NCBI GenBank assembly: GCA_964351625.1
Contig: CAYGOV010000010.1
Coordinates: 62,001-126,000, forward strand
Length of the DNA stretch: 64,000 nucleotides
Direction of reading: 5' to 3'
Origin: Marinoscillum sp964351625
GTDB taxonomy: Bacteria > Bacteroidota > Bacteroidia > Cytophagales > Cyclobacteriaceae
Shown: piece after piece, positions 23,991-36,000 of the stretch
Layout: every line of letters begins with the position of its first letter
Numbering within the stretch: position 1 is the stretch's first letter
Translations under genes and position numbers: made by a program
Notes under the pieces: generated by a model
What the model saw: the letters and a program-made list of their open reading frames with translations, nothing else
Database searches by the model: none
What the model was told of the DNA's origin: nothing

Positions 23991-26678
23991 TTAATCATTG
24001 TAGGTACTCGGCGATTTTCCAAATCGTTTTTTGAATATTTGGCTAAAGTGGGCAAGGTTGTCAATGCCGCAGGCATGGGCTATTTCCTTCACTGACTTGG
24101 TTTCATCGGACTCTAATAGTAATCTTGATTTCTGAAGACGTATTTCTTTAATGTAAGAGGCTGGAGTGTGACCAGTTACTAGTTTTACCCTGCGGTATAA
24201 GTTACGTTCGCTCAGGTTGAATTGAAAGGCCAGTTCTGTATTTGATAGGTTAGCATTTCGAATATGACTAAGAACATAGATTTCTAGGTCTGTTTTGAAA
24301 GTTTTTTGATCATCAATAGAAATTTCTGGAAAGTCTGAACTTTCAAATGATTTTCTGCTATTTGAAAAATCCAAAAGGTTTTGAATTCTAATTTTTAATT
24401 CCTCTAACTCGAAAGGTTTTATGATGTAGTCATCTACCCCAAGGTTTAAAACCTTCATTTTGTCTTCTCTCAAAGAACGAGCAGTGAGAAAAATGATTGG
24501 GATTTTCATCCACTGATCATTCTTTCTTATTTCTACAGCCAGATCATAGCCGGTCATTACAGGCATTACATAGTCTGTAAGTATCAGATCTGGTTGAGCA
24601 CCTTGTTTGAGTAGGTAAAGAGCAATTGCCCCGTTTTCGGCTGTTAGCACATTAAATTCACTCAGCTTAGATTTTAGATAATCCCTCATGTCAGCATGAT
24701 CTTCTACCACTAACAATGTGCTTTTGCTACAATCTATAGCAACCTTTATGACTGGCAAATTTTCGTTCTTACGTTCTTTAATGATTGCATTAGGAAAGCG
24801 AAGCGTAAAAGTAGTGCCCCTGTCTAACTGACTTTCACAATTTACATTTCCACCATGGAGTTCTGTAAATTCTTTGACTATTGATAATCCAATCCCTGTG
24901 CCTTCATGGGATTTGGCACTTTCCGACTGGTAATACCTGTCAAATACCTTAGCTATTTCGCTTTGGGAGATCCCATTTCCTTGATCTCTTACTATTATAA
25001 CAAGATCTTGCCCTTCTATTTCTAATTCAATTACAATCTTGCCTGGCTTATTGCTGTACTTAATGGCATTTGATACCAAATTGATCAGTATTTTCTCGAA
25101 CTTATCCCTATCAATAGAAGCGTTAATTGAGTTTGCTGAATAGGAAATAAATATGCTTTGATTTTTCTCAGCGGCATATGATTGGAAAATTTCCTGAATG
25201 TTTTTTACCTGCCCAATGATCTCTACAGGCTGCAATAGAAGGCTTGCTTCACCTCGATCCATTTTTGCTAGATCAAGCATTTCATTAACTAATTGGAGTA
25301 AATATTTCCCATTCTTTAATGATAGATTTAACTCCTTTTCAAGTTCTTTGGGGATTTTACCACTATTGATACTATCCTCTAAGGGTGACAGGACAAGTGT
25401 CAATGGAGTTCTCAGTTCATGAGAGACATTATTAAAAAAACGTGTTTTCAATTCTTCTATTCGCTTGATCTGTTCCTTTTCTTCCGTAAGCATCTCTATT
25501 TTAAGCTCTCGGTTTTTGGACTCATTGAGGGTCAGAAAATAATTTCTTATTAGATCAACCGTGAAAATGATATCTCTGAAAACAAATCCAATGAAGGCCA
25601 TGTGAGTGGTGATAAATCGATGGGGCAGTACGTCATTGAGTGCGAGCAATATGGTACTTGCGATGACCATCTGAATAAGATTTGCAGCTATGAAAGTCTG
25701 TGCTCTGCGTGTATTAACTTTATAAGTTTTAATAACGAGAAAAATCCCTAAGCCGAATTCAACTAAGAAGTAAATCGTAGCTAAAGGAGGAAATAACGAT
25801 CCATCTCTAATTAGTGCAAAGATGAGGATGACTGAAAAAAAGGGTGTTAGCAAGAATCTATATACCAGAGGTGCATATTGACGTGCATTAAGGTAGAATG
25901 CTGTGAAAGCAAAGAAGCTATACACCAGTGTGATATTCACGATAATTTCTATGGCATAAAGAGTTTCTACTGACAAGCCCAATGTCTCAATAAATGTCTG
26001 ATTCTTGAAGAAGGACATGAGCAAACCAGTGACAATGACTGATACATAAGCACCCACATTGAAGTCAGGTTTTAAATATAGAAGGGCAAGGTTGATGATC
26101 AGAATGATAATCTCCATGCCGAATATGAGCATGCCAGCACCATATAGGCTTGATTGGTCTCTATCGAGTTCTTCACCTGTTACTACCTCCAAATGTGATA
26201 GAGATTGATTCACATAGCTGTAACCATTTTTCGAAGAAATCTTGAGATAAAGTGGACCTGAGCTTGGCTTTAATTCAAGTACATTGGCATAGAAGCCCTT
26301 TGAGTAATTGCGCTCTTCAAAATCTACCAAATGACCAGTCAAGGCAAATCGACTGGTATCGGAAGGGTAATAAGCCTCTATTTTTTCAATGAAAATGGAT
26401 AGGTATAAGTATTCTCCCATGGCCAATGCAGGGGCATCTATTTTAATCCAATAGGATTTATCATTTTCACCATCTCCATCAAAATCATAAAATGTAAGGG
26501 AACCATCCATCTCACCCTTTTGCACCTCCGCAAAGGAAAGTGCTCCTTGGTTTGGCAAAATCTTGATTTGATCTTCTGTGATAAAAACTCCAGCTGAAAG
26601 GTCAATACTAGAAAGCAAAACAATCAATAGACCAATAGCGCGTAAGTGGATGAGTAGACGAATAACTAGTACATGCAT
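23991..26678 (-). CDS. Hybrid two-component sensor kinase / AraC-type regulator
   Basis: An 895-residue one-protein signalling system. After a signal segment there is a periplasmic 7TMR-DISM extracellular-like domain (~30-175), seven membrane helices (~185-390), a short coiled coil, a histidine kinase (NNVSHELRTPLTLV with the phospho-His; ATPase motifs NAIKYS, DQGNGIS, GTGIGLSIV), a receiver (LLVVEDHADMRDYL, phospho-Asp in LILTDYVMPVMTG) and a C-terminal AraC helix-turn-helix (FNLSERNLYRRVKLVTGHTP, then ACGIDNLAHFSQIFKKRFGKSP). It is divergent from the giant adhesin gene, which is a plausible target. Confidence 0.93.
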   Translation of the reverse strand: MHVLVIRLLIHLRAIGLLIVLLSSIDLSAGVFITEDQIKILPNQGALSFAEVQKGEMDGSLTFYDFDGDGENDKSYWIKIDAPALAMGEYLYLSIFIEKIEAYYPSDTSRFALTGHLVDFEERNYSKGFYANVLELKPSSGPLYLKISSKNGYSYVNQSLSHLEVVTGEELDRDQSSLYGAGMLIFGMEIIILIINLALLYLKPDFNVGAYVSVIVTGLLMSFFKNQTFIETLGLSVETLYAIEIIVNITLVYSFFAFTAFYLNARQYAPLVYRFLLTPFFSVILIFALIRDGSLFPPLATIYFLVEFGLGIFLVIKTYKVNTRRAQTFIAANLIQMVIASTILLALNDVLPHRFITTHMAFIGFVFRDIIFTVDLIRNYFLTLNESKNRELKIEMLTEEKEQIKRIEELKTRFFNNVSHELRTPLTLVLSPLEDSINSGKIPKELEKELNLSLKNGKYLLQLVNEMLDLAKMDRGEASLLLQPVEIIGQVKNIQEIFQSYAAEKNQSIFISYSANSINASIDRDKFEKILINLVSNAIKYSNKPGKIVIELEIEGQDLVIIVRDQGNGISQSEIAKVFDRYYQSESAKSHEGTGIGLSIVKEFTELHGGNVNCESQLDRGTTFTLRFPNAIIKERKNENLPVIKVAIDCSKSTLLVVEDHADMRDYLKSKLSEFNVLTAENGAIALYLLKQGAQPDLILTDYVMPVMTGYDLAVEIRKNDQWMKIPIIFLTARSLREDKMKVLNLGVDDYIIKPFELEELKIRIQNLLDFSNSRKSFESSDFPEISIDDQKTFKTDLEIYVLSHIRNANLSNTELAFQFNLSERNLYRRVKLVTGHTPASYIKEIRLQKSRLLLESDETKSVKEIAHACGIDNLAHFSQIFKKRFGKSPSTYND

Positions 26679-26848
26679 TTGAGAAAAACGAATCTGGAAA
26701 ACTTACTTTCCGACGCTTTACAAGTATAAAATGATGTGTTTATTGCGTCGCTTTCCTAAAAGTAATTGATATTTTTTGTTCCGTCAATTCGGCGATGCTG
26801 ACGTGATATCGCTCAAATGTGACTACCGATAAAAAACGGGTCTGAATA
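26679..26848. other. Intergenic region upstream of the hybrid kinase
   Basis: AT-rich sequence with no recognisable gene. It must hold the kinase promoter. No clear TANNTTTG box with upstream element was found on the minus strand. Confidence 0.3.
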
Positions 26849-27040
26849 TCACTTAAAATGGCTTTTTTGCCTTTTTTGCTCAAGTTTGATCAGCTTTTGT
26901 CTGGCACGAATAAGACAGACAATGGCAGGAATTTGATAGTCCCTCATTCTTAACTTAGCTCCGTTATATAAGTTCTTGAATTTATCCAGAAGTGTTACAT
27001 TTTGAACGTGTTCTTTCCCTCGTGAAAATGATGTTGTCAC
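26849..27040 (-). CDS. Small basic open frame, unknown
   Basis: A 63-residue frame (MTTSFSRGKEHVQNVTLLDK, then LYNGAKLRMRDYQIPAIVCL and a Lys/Arg-rich tail) lies in the 400-bp gap between the kinase and the giant gene, starting 38 bp upstream of the latter on the other strand. It is plausible but unsupported; it may also be a chance frame. No family recognised. Confidence 0.3.
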   Translation of the reverse strand: MTTSFSRGKEHVQNVTLLDKFKNLYNGAKLRMRDYQIPAIVCLIRARQKLIKLEQKRQKSHFK

Positions 27041-27077
27041 ATTTAAAATATATCCGTAAACGCTAGACCTACCTGAA

Positions 27078-30000
27078 ATGAAAAAATTATCAGTACTTTT
27101 TTGTTTAAGTTTTTTTACGCTATCACTTCTTCACGCTCAGTACTCTGAAGAATTTAAGTTTAACAATAACAACTGGTTGGTAAAGAACAATACCTTTCCG
27201 CAACCAGTAGCTCCAAATACATGGAGCAATCGAGGAGATTTCAAATTTTTAGGCGCCGAAAATGGAGGAAGTATTCAATCCTCTTTGACTGGTTTCATAT
27301 CTACAATAGCAACTACTTTCGGTATTAAATATACCGTGGAAACATACGCCTATATGTCTGTGGGATATTCAGAATGGGATCATGACGATGCGCAGATGAG
27401 TAACTGGTTAATTTCACCAGTTATCCACAATGTGAAAAACGGTGACATCATCCAATTCGATACAAAAGAATGGTCAAAAAGTAACTTTGAGGGATTTACG
27501 AGTTTAGTTAACTTAAATGCTGATGGAATTATGAGCTGCGAGCGCCCAAACAGACTTGAAGTCCGGTTCAGCACCAATACTAATGCTCCAAATGTAGGTA
27601 GTAGCCCAGAAAGTGTTGGTGATTTCACGATTAGATTACATGTGATCAATGATAGTCTCACAGGAGCATATCCCCAAAATTGGGCAACAAGATCTTTTCG
27701 TGTAGCTGGTTTACCATCCGGTCGTGAGTTTAGTGGCAGAATTGGATTTTGGTATCGTTTTGACAATGCAGGATATAATGGGTGTCGGGGCAGGAGAAAT
27801 TACTCCGATGCGGAGGCTATTGCGGAGGTAGTTGGGGATCACTTAATTGGAGTTGCTGCGGAAGCTGCAGGAGATTATGCTCCACTTGCAAGTGCGGGAC
27901 TTAATGCAATAAAGGCTGGATTCAATCTTATAGCCGCTTCGCAACTCCCTCAAAATGGGAAAAATGGTACTGCTATAGCTATTGACAATGTAAAACATAT
28001 TCCAGAACCAGCAATTAAAGGTTCCTACAGACAAGGTCAACCGACTTTTGTTTGGAACCATTACGGTGGCCCAGGCAATTCTTTCATCTTAGGCTATGAA
28101 GGTTTTCGGGGATGTGGATCTTCCTTAGTGGACTGGCAAGAAATATTAACGCTTAAGAATGTAACGAATGAGCGGATGATCATACGACTTGATAAAAGAT
28201 TTTTGGGAGATAATCTTGAGGTTACCGAGTACAATAACAGCACGATTCAGCCGGGTGAATCTTTCCAGTTTCAGATAGCATTACGTGATAGCATGGTGGC
28301 AAAAACTGGAAAGGGACTTTTAGTGATATATGATGATCAAGCTGAATCGCATCTATCTCAACTTGCAACAATAAGGCCTAACTACGAAATAAAACCACCT
28401 GCACCTCCGATAGTTAAAGCCATCCAAGCTCCCTTAGAATTGACGCTTAATTCATTTGGCAAGGTGCCATCATCTACGAATGCCCATTTGTTCGATGCGG
28501 GATCCACCAATGCTTGTGGAGGTACAGACGGTATATGGTTTAGCTGGAAGAGATTGAAAGATGGACCACAAGGAGCTTTCGACTGTGATGACCAGGGAGA
28601 ACAAGAGGTCGATTTCTTTGTCAATCAATGGATTGGATCTCAGGTGTATTCGAGCTCAGTAAAAAAGAAGGTTCGCATCATCCAACCTACTCCCACGGTT
28701 GAGCCCGTTGAAGATCAGGTTTACTACCTCACAGCCAATCAAAAGGCTATTCCAGATAGTCTGATTTTACGACCTGTGGTCAACACGGATTGTGGTGATG
28801 AAGTCAGTTTTGATGCTGTCGATTCTCGTGGCACCTATGTATCGTCAGAATTAGGTATCGGCCCTGGAACATATGACCTCACTTGGTTACTATCATTTGG
28901 ACAAGCTGTTTTCACCCAAACTAGTAAGCTTCATGTAATAGATACGATCTCGCCTATTCCTAATTTTTTACCCCCAGCAATTGGTATGGTTCAGGTTATC
29001 GATAATTTTGCCATTATCCGTTCGGATATCAAGCACGATGATTTAGGCAAAGCGACAGACAATGCGGGCATATGGAAATACGAATTTTCCACCCCTCATA
29101 TCAGCAATGGAAATTGGGTAAGTGCGATCCCGATCAGCTGTAGTGATGCAGGCAACCAGTATCCCATTAAGATTAAGGCCTTCGATTATTCGGGCAATAC
29201 TTCTGTGGTCGAACATAATATCACAATACTGGAGCCTATTCAACCCAGAACGAGAGATATTACGATAGAACTCAATCCCCAGACTGGATACGCATTTATC
29301 AAACCGGAAGATCTTTTGATGAACGGCGCAGATGGTGTGTGTGGTATAACTAATGCCGCCGTGTCCAAATATCAGTTTAATTGTGAAGATGTCAATACGA
29401 CTGTTCCAGTGACAGTGACATACATGGCCACAAGTATAGAGCGATCTGCTACTGCCAACGTAACAGTAAGGGAATATTCGCAAGTATCAACCTGCGCTGA
29501 TACAGTGAAGCTATATGTGTCTGGAGGATTTCTGGAAGCCTTTTACACCATGAGACCATTGATCACGTCGGCCTGTGGTGGCCAGATACCTTGGTCAGTG
29601 GAGTCTAAAGGAGCCACCAAGTTTGTTGAGAATGGATTAGTAGGTGAAGCAGTCTCTAGAGATTTTTTACCAGGGACAAGCCAATTGACCCGAACTACGG
29701 TTTATAATGGTCAGACCTTTACCTGTTCGCAAATCGTCGTTGTTCGAGATACCCTTGGGCCTATCATTGTTACTACTCCAACCGATCAGGACATAAATCT
29801 CCCAAGGTTAGAGGGATGCACAAAGGATTATACCATATTCAACCCCTTCCAACAGGGATCTTATACCTCTTGGACTTATGAGCTGACAGGTGCTACGATA
29901 GAGACAAAAACGTTTAAAAATACAGAGTACTTATACTACCAAGATCGAGTGAAAAGCTTCAATCTGGGTATTACCAATGTCAAGATTTGGGCGGTGGATA

Positions 30001-33000
30001 AAGCTGGTAATCGTGCTGAAGTGAATTATGTCATGGATCTTTCTGCCGCTAGCTTACCTGTGCCGTATGTTGCTGCCGCTGAGCTAGAAAGTGGGGTGAT
30101 TGCGGGTGATTTTGAAGGTGAAACCCTACAGCTGCCTATCGAAAGTCCAATGACCATAGTATGTGATCAGCAAGGCTTTATGTGGTACTATGAAGTGCGA
30201 GATGGCTATTTGGGAAATATACTTGATGAGCTAGACTCTATTCCTCAAAGTTCAGGAACAAATCTTCCTTTGAAGATTGGGCCGAACCTGAACCATACGT
30301 ATTACCGCACGGTACATTTCGGCTATCATGACCAAACAGATGGAGCGAAAAAACTCACCAGTTATAAGACTGTTTTTGTACGAGATACCACCGCGGTGTT
30401 TGAGTGTCCAGACGATGTAGTCATCGACAATGCTGATAATATCAATTATAGTTACGAATATTCATTATCGCCGGACAATACGCTCAGTGCTGGGAGCTTC
30501 TGGGGTTATTCCGTGACGGGAGCAACTGTAGGTATGACCACCAACGATGGATCAGTCACTTATACGTCTAATCAGGGCATTGCTCTAAGTGAAGTGACCA
30601 TCGATGATGCCTACCCAACGTTAGCAGCTGACTCAGTAGTTTCACTTATACTCAAAAACGGCATTAATTATATCAAACTGCGCTATCTCAAAGCCAGTGG
30701 CAATTTGGCGGAGTGTTCCTACGTAGTGACTATCAAAGACACCTCTACGCCTACAATGACTTGTCCGCCTGCTGATACGCTGTATCGGACTGCAGAAGGT
30801 TCTTGCTTACTCACTATTGGTGAGACTTGCACCCAAGTAAATGGATTTACGGGAGCCAATGGCATCTCTGGTCTAAGGTTGTTAGGTGATAATGATAAGG
30901 TGATTCTAAGAAAGGACGATGCACCTGCATCTATCGAGTTTAGCACTACCAACAAGGGTGTTTCTTATAATGATTCCTACATTGAAATTCCGACTAATTG
31001 CAGTGGAACGGTTTCCTTCACATGGACTTATAAAAATCCACAACCTCAGTTTTTCAGACCTTTTGTTGTTTTCTATGATGCTGATCTGGATTACTATAAC
31101 AATGTTGATTTGACAGGCTTTTCCCAAAATATCACAAGTGAACAAATTGGCATTTTTTCACAATCGGTTAATGCTGGAGATAAACTATGGATTGGGGTAA
31201 AAGAGGGTGGAGCTAACGCGGGTTATCTAACGATTAGCAATTTCTCGGCACCACATTCGATAGTGAGCAATGCAATCGCACAGCCGACTTTTACTGCACA
31301 TCCGTCCTTATTCTTCCAATCCAACATTAAAATGGATTATGAAATAGGCAATCACACGGTCAAATATTCACTGATCAATGTTAATAATGGAAATCGTATT
31401 GAATGCACTCAGGATTTAGTGGTCATTGATCAGTTTGCAACGGCACTCGCTTGCGTGGATACGACTGTCTACTTAAATGAAGGGGGATTTGTAAGAATAT
31501 CACCAGACTACCTGGTGAATTCATGCTTCTCAATATCTGCTACTACTTTGAGTAAAAGTGATTTCGACTGTAGCAATATAGGAGTGAATGTAGTCACAAT
31601 AACAAGTGTGAATTCTGCAGGAGATACGCTCACATGTACCGCTAATGTGACCGTGCTTGATCAGACTGCTCCTACCTTAGTTACACAAAAAATCAATATC
31701 GATCTATCTGCAGCGAACTCCGTCACCTTGTCAGATTCGCTCATGCTAACTTATTTTAAAGATAATTGCAAGGTACAGTCGGTGACTACAGCACAAACCA
31801 CTTTTGACTGTGATGATGTGGGAAGTAGAGTGCTAACGTTTACCGCTACAGATTCCACAGGCAACTCCACCACTGCTTCTTTGGTTGCTAATATTGCACC
31901 ACTTGGATTTGTAAGAAATGACCCATCTACAGCCATTGATGTTTGTGTAGGCGAGCCTTTAACATTACGCGCCTCTTCAGGAGTATTAGAAAATTATATC
32001 GATTTCAACTGGCAGGTAAAGGACCTTCAGGATACTACATCCGGGTGGGATTTTTACACCTGCACGGCTAGTATAGAAATGATTAAAAATTCTTCTGGAC
32101 ACAGAATATTTCACCATGACATAAGTGCCAATAACAACCATGTTTATATGGTATACAAGGAAAATGGCTCAGAAAATCTTCATTTCGGAAAACTGAATAC
32201 GACTACTGAAAGATGGGAGCCCGTCTTTAAGCCTATCACCAGGACAAGTGCCGGGGTTCCCGGAGTTACTGACTCTTATTTTATGGATGTAGCGGGTAGC
32301 ACTATATATGTTGCGTTTTTGGATGCTGAGGGCATTTTCAAGGTCTATCAATGGTTTGTTGATAGATGGATGCATGTGGACACTGATATATTTGGTTCGC
32401 ATAATCTGGATCTACAAAGTCTGTATTTTAATGAAGGGTATTTCTTTGCCACCAGATACGATGGTTTGGTTTATTATGGTAAAGAACAAGCTACTTCGGT
32501 TGACTTCAGTGACAGAAGAGGACTCTATCAAGGGACTGATGCCTCCATCAAATTCAGGAGTAGTCAGAATATGGTGATACTCAGAGATGGGAATCAAAAT
32601 CATGTGCGTGAACTCCTAGTCCATGCATCGGGAGCTCTGTTGGGATTTGACACGCTAGATACGGACCCAACCGGTAATAGTTCATTATTCTCAATGGCCT
32701 CTTTCCATGGAGTCATTCATGTGGCTTATAAAGCAGTAGATGGTAAACTAGCAGTTAAAAAATATGTTGGAAATGATACTTGGACAGAAGTAGGATCGGC
32801 CATTTCAGATGGCACAATACAACTACTCGATATGAAGGTAGTTGGAGGGGCGCTTTATGTAGTTTATTCTGAGTCTGGGACTATTGAGTTACGTAAATGG
32901 GATGGCGTATCCTGGGAGGATATGGGTTCGCCAAATGAAAACGCATACGTGAGCGGATTTACAGAATTAACCATTTATTCAATAAATGGTGATCCTGCAG

Positions 33001-36000
33001 TGATGGCAAACACTAATAGTTCTTGGAAGCTACTCAAGGATACTGGATGGGAAACGCTTCCTAACACAAGCCAGACTTACACACCCAATACCAATGTGCC
33101 ATCTGATAAAGCCTACCGCAGTATAGCTACTGAAGCAGGCTGTGCTTATACAGTATCTGGAACGAACAGAGTGATTGTGCGTGAAACACCAAAGCTCACC
33201 ATGCAAGATTTTGCCAGAAATGGCTCGGGTAGCGTCACACTTCAAGCCGAAACTACCGCGGGAGTGATTAATTGGCTCGATCCACTAGACAGTAGCATAC
33301 TAAGTACCGGATCACAGTTAACATTTAATTATCTGGTACAGAATGAAACGTTTTATGCTTTCGCACAGAACTCAGTTTGTTACTCAGACACCTTGTCTGC
33401 CCAAGTATTTATCAATGATGTTGAATTCCGGGAATATAACATCTCATATCCGGATGCGATTTGTCCCGATGATCAGGCGATTGTCGAGCTAGACACAGCC
33501 GTTGATGGTGTAGTACACCGTTTGTTCTTAAGGGGAGAAAACGGCCTATTTGAAGAGCCACAGTATGGTTATGTAACTTCTGGTAGACAATTTTATTTAT
33601 ATCCTTCGCAAACTACCACTTACAAAATTCAGATAGAAGAAGAGGTGTTAGATGCTGGGCAGCTTACCTATGGAGGGCAACCTACTCAGGAGCATTTGAG
33701 CTATGACACAGTTCAGTTGGACTATTCAGATGAAGTCACCGTTGAAGCGTGGTTACGCGCTCCTAATGCTTCCTCTGCAACCAATGCTTTCGGAATGCTA
33801 TACCATGATGCAAGCTCCTTTGATCCAGAGAGTGATCGGAATTTTGAGTGGGCGGGTGGAAAATTCAGGGTTTCCAATGGCACGACAGCTCGTGAGTTGG
33901 CGTTTCCTGGGTTGTCAGGTCAGTTTGCCCCACCAGTTACCAATGATCCATGGTGGATCCATGTAGCAACTACTGCCGGACCAAACGGATTAAAGATTTA
34001 TTACAATGGAAATTTGGTCGCTTCCAGTGCCGATGTAGCCTCAGGAAATATTAATAATCAGGTTGCCACACTAAGCATAGGTCGCCATCCAAATGGTGAT
34101 AAACTTACGGGCTTATCGGCTGTTGATGAATTCCGTATCTGGAACTATGAACGTAGCCTTGAGGAGATAGACGCAACATATGATTCATGCTTGTCTGGAA
34201 ATGAAGATGGATTATTGATCTACACCAAATTTGAGAGTTACGATCTAGGTACCAATACCTTTTTATCGAATATTGGACCAGATTTGGTGCTTAAGAATCA
34301 GCCAGAGTCTACTAATCCTCAGATTTTCAGAAGTGATTATTGTGGTTTTGATTTTGCCAGTCAAAAATTCCTAGAACCATTCACCATTAATGTTTTAGAA
34401 GGCCTGCCTTACATAGTATCAATAGATGATAGATGGCCTTCATCTGGTAGTTCCGGAGAAGAGGGAGGAGAAGGACCACCACCTGAAGAAGGAGGTGGAG
34501 CTACTACGCCGCAATTGACCTGTGGTGGCGATACTGTCACTTTGAACGCTGAAGTATCCTCAGGTACTATCTATTGGTACAATGCCTATGAGGGCGGAGA
34601 TGAAATAGGTTCTGGTAGTCCATTCTCAATTTTTATCGATCAGGATACCATACTTTACGCTGGTGTGGACGGTAGATGTAGCCGCTATCCGGTGCGCATT
34701 GATGTGGCTGGGTTCCCTGAAATTATTTCAGCAAGTGCCGACACGATTTGTTTAACCGATTCACCAAGGTATAGGGATATCAATTTTAATATCGATTACA
34801 ATGATGAAACAGAGGGATGGCTATTTTATGACGCCCCTGAAGGAGGTAATGCTCTAAATAGTATTGAGGACGACAGGTTGAGCACAGATCCTTTTACCGG
34901 TACAGATACGTTGTATGTAGCCGCTTACAATGATTATTGTGAAAGTGATACAAGGATTGAGGTCATCATTGTTGGATTTAAACCAGTGATGAATTCACTG
35001 ACTCCAGATACATTGATTTGTGGGCCTGCTAGTATTACACTGAGTGGTGACTTTGAAAATCAGTATGTTTCGTGGTATTACGGTTCTTGGACAGATGGCT
35101 CTGAGTACACTACTCCGTCGTTGGCAGTTGGCAATCATCAAATCATTGTAGATAGCTATAAATATTATAATAACGGAAATGACTATTGCTATGCTGATCG
35201 CGAATATGTCAATGTTACAGTTGAGGCAATTCCATTACGCTATGACACAGTAGTGACTTGTGGATCATACACTTGGATCGATGGCAATACCTATACGGCC
35301 ACTAACTCTTCGATCTTATTTAATAAGGAAAGTGGCGTGACTTGTGATAGTGCGATTTACTTAAACTTAACTATCATTGATGTGGTAGAATCATCGATAT
35401 CGGCGAGTATTACCAATACCTGTCCGGGAGAGACGGTCAGTTTTACGGTTGAGACAACCGAGTCTGGAGTTGACTATAGCTTGGTGAATAATGAAGATTC
35501 GGTATTTGCAGGACCTGTGGCTGGTACGGGCGGTCAGATTACGCTGACTACTGGAGAGCTTCAAGCTACTGAAGTGTTTAGTGTGATGGGTAATAAATCG
35601 GTAACTGTCGGTAGTCAGTCCAATTCGTGTGATGTGCAGATAGGTGATGCAGTCACGGTGAACATTGGTCAGACTACTTCGTCCAGAACAGCTGCTACAT
35701 GTGGTGACTACTCTTGGAATGGTTCGGTTTTTACAGAGTCCGGCACTTATTACCATACTCTAACGTCATCTTTAGGTTGTGATTCTATCGCTCAGCTAAA
35801 TCTTACGGTGTTCCCTGAACCAATTCATACACACACAGTAGAAGCATGTGATAGCTATACTTGGCGTGGTATTACCTATACGGAATCTAACAATACAGCT
35901 CAATGGACGGGTAAAACGATTTATGGTTGTGATTCTTTGGTAACACTAGACCTTACAATAAAGCAAAGTGTGACTAATACGACCACTGCGACCACCTGTG

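Noticed and set aside
27380..27766. 128-residue minus-strand frame in the giant gene
   Set aside because: Antisense to a continuous secreted protein; no motifs.
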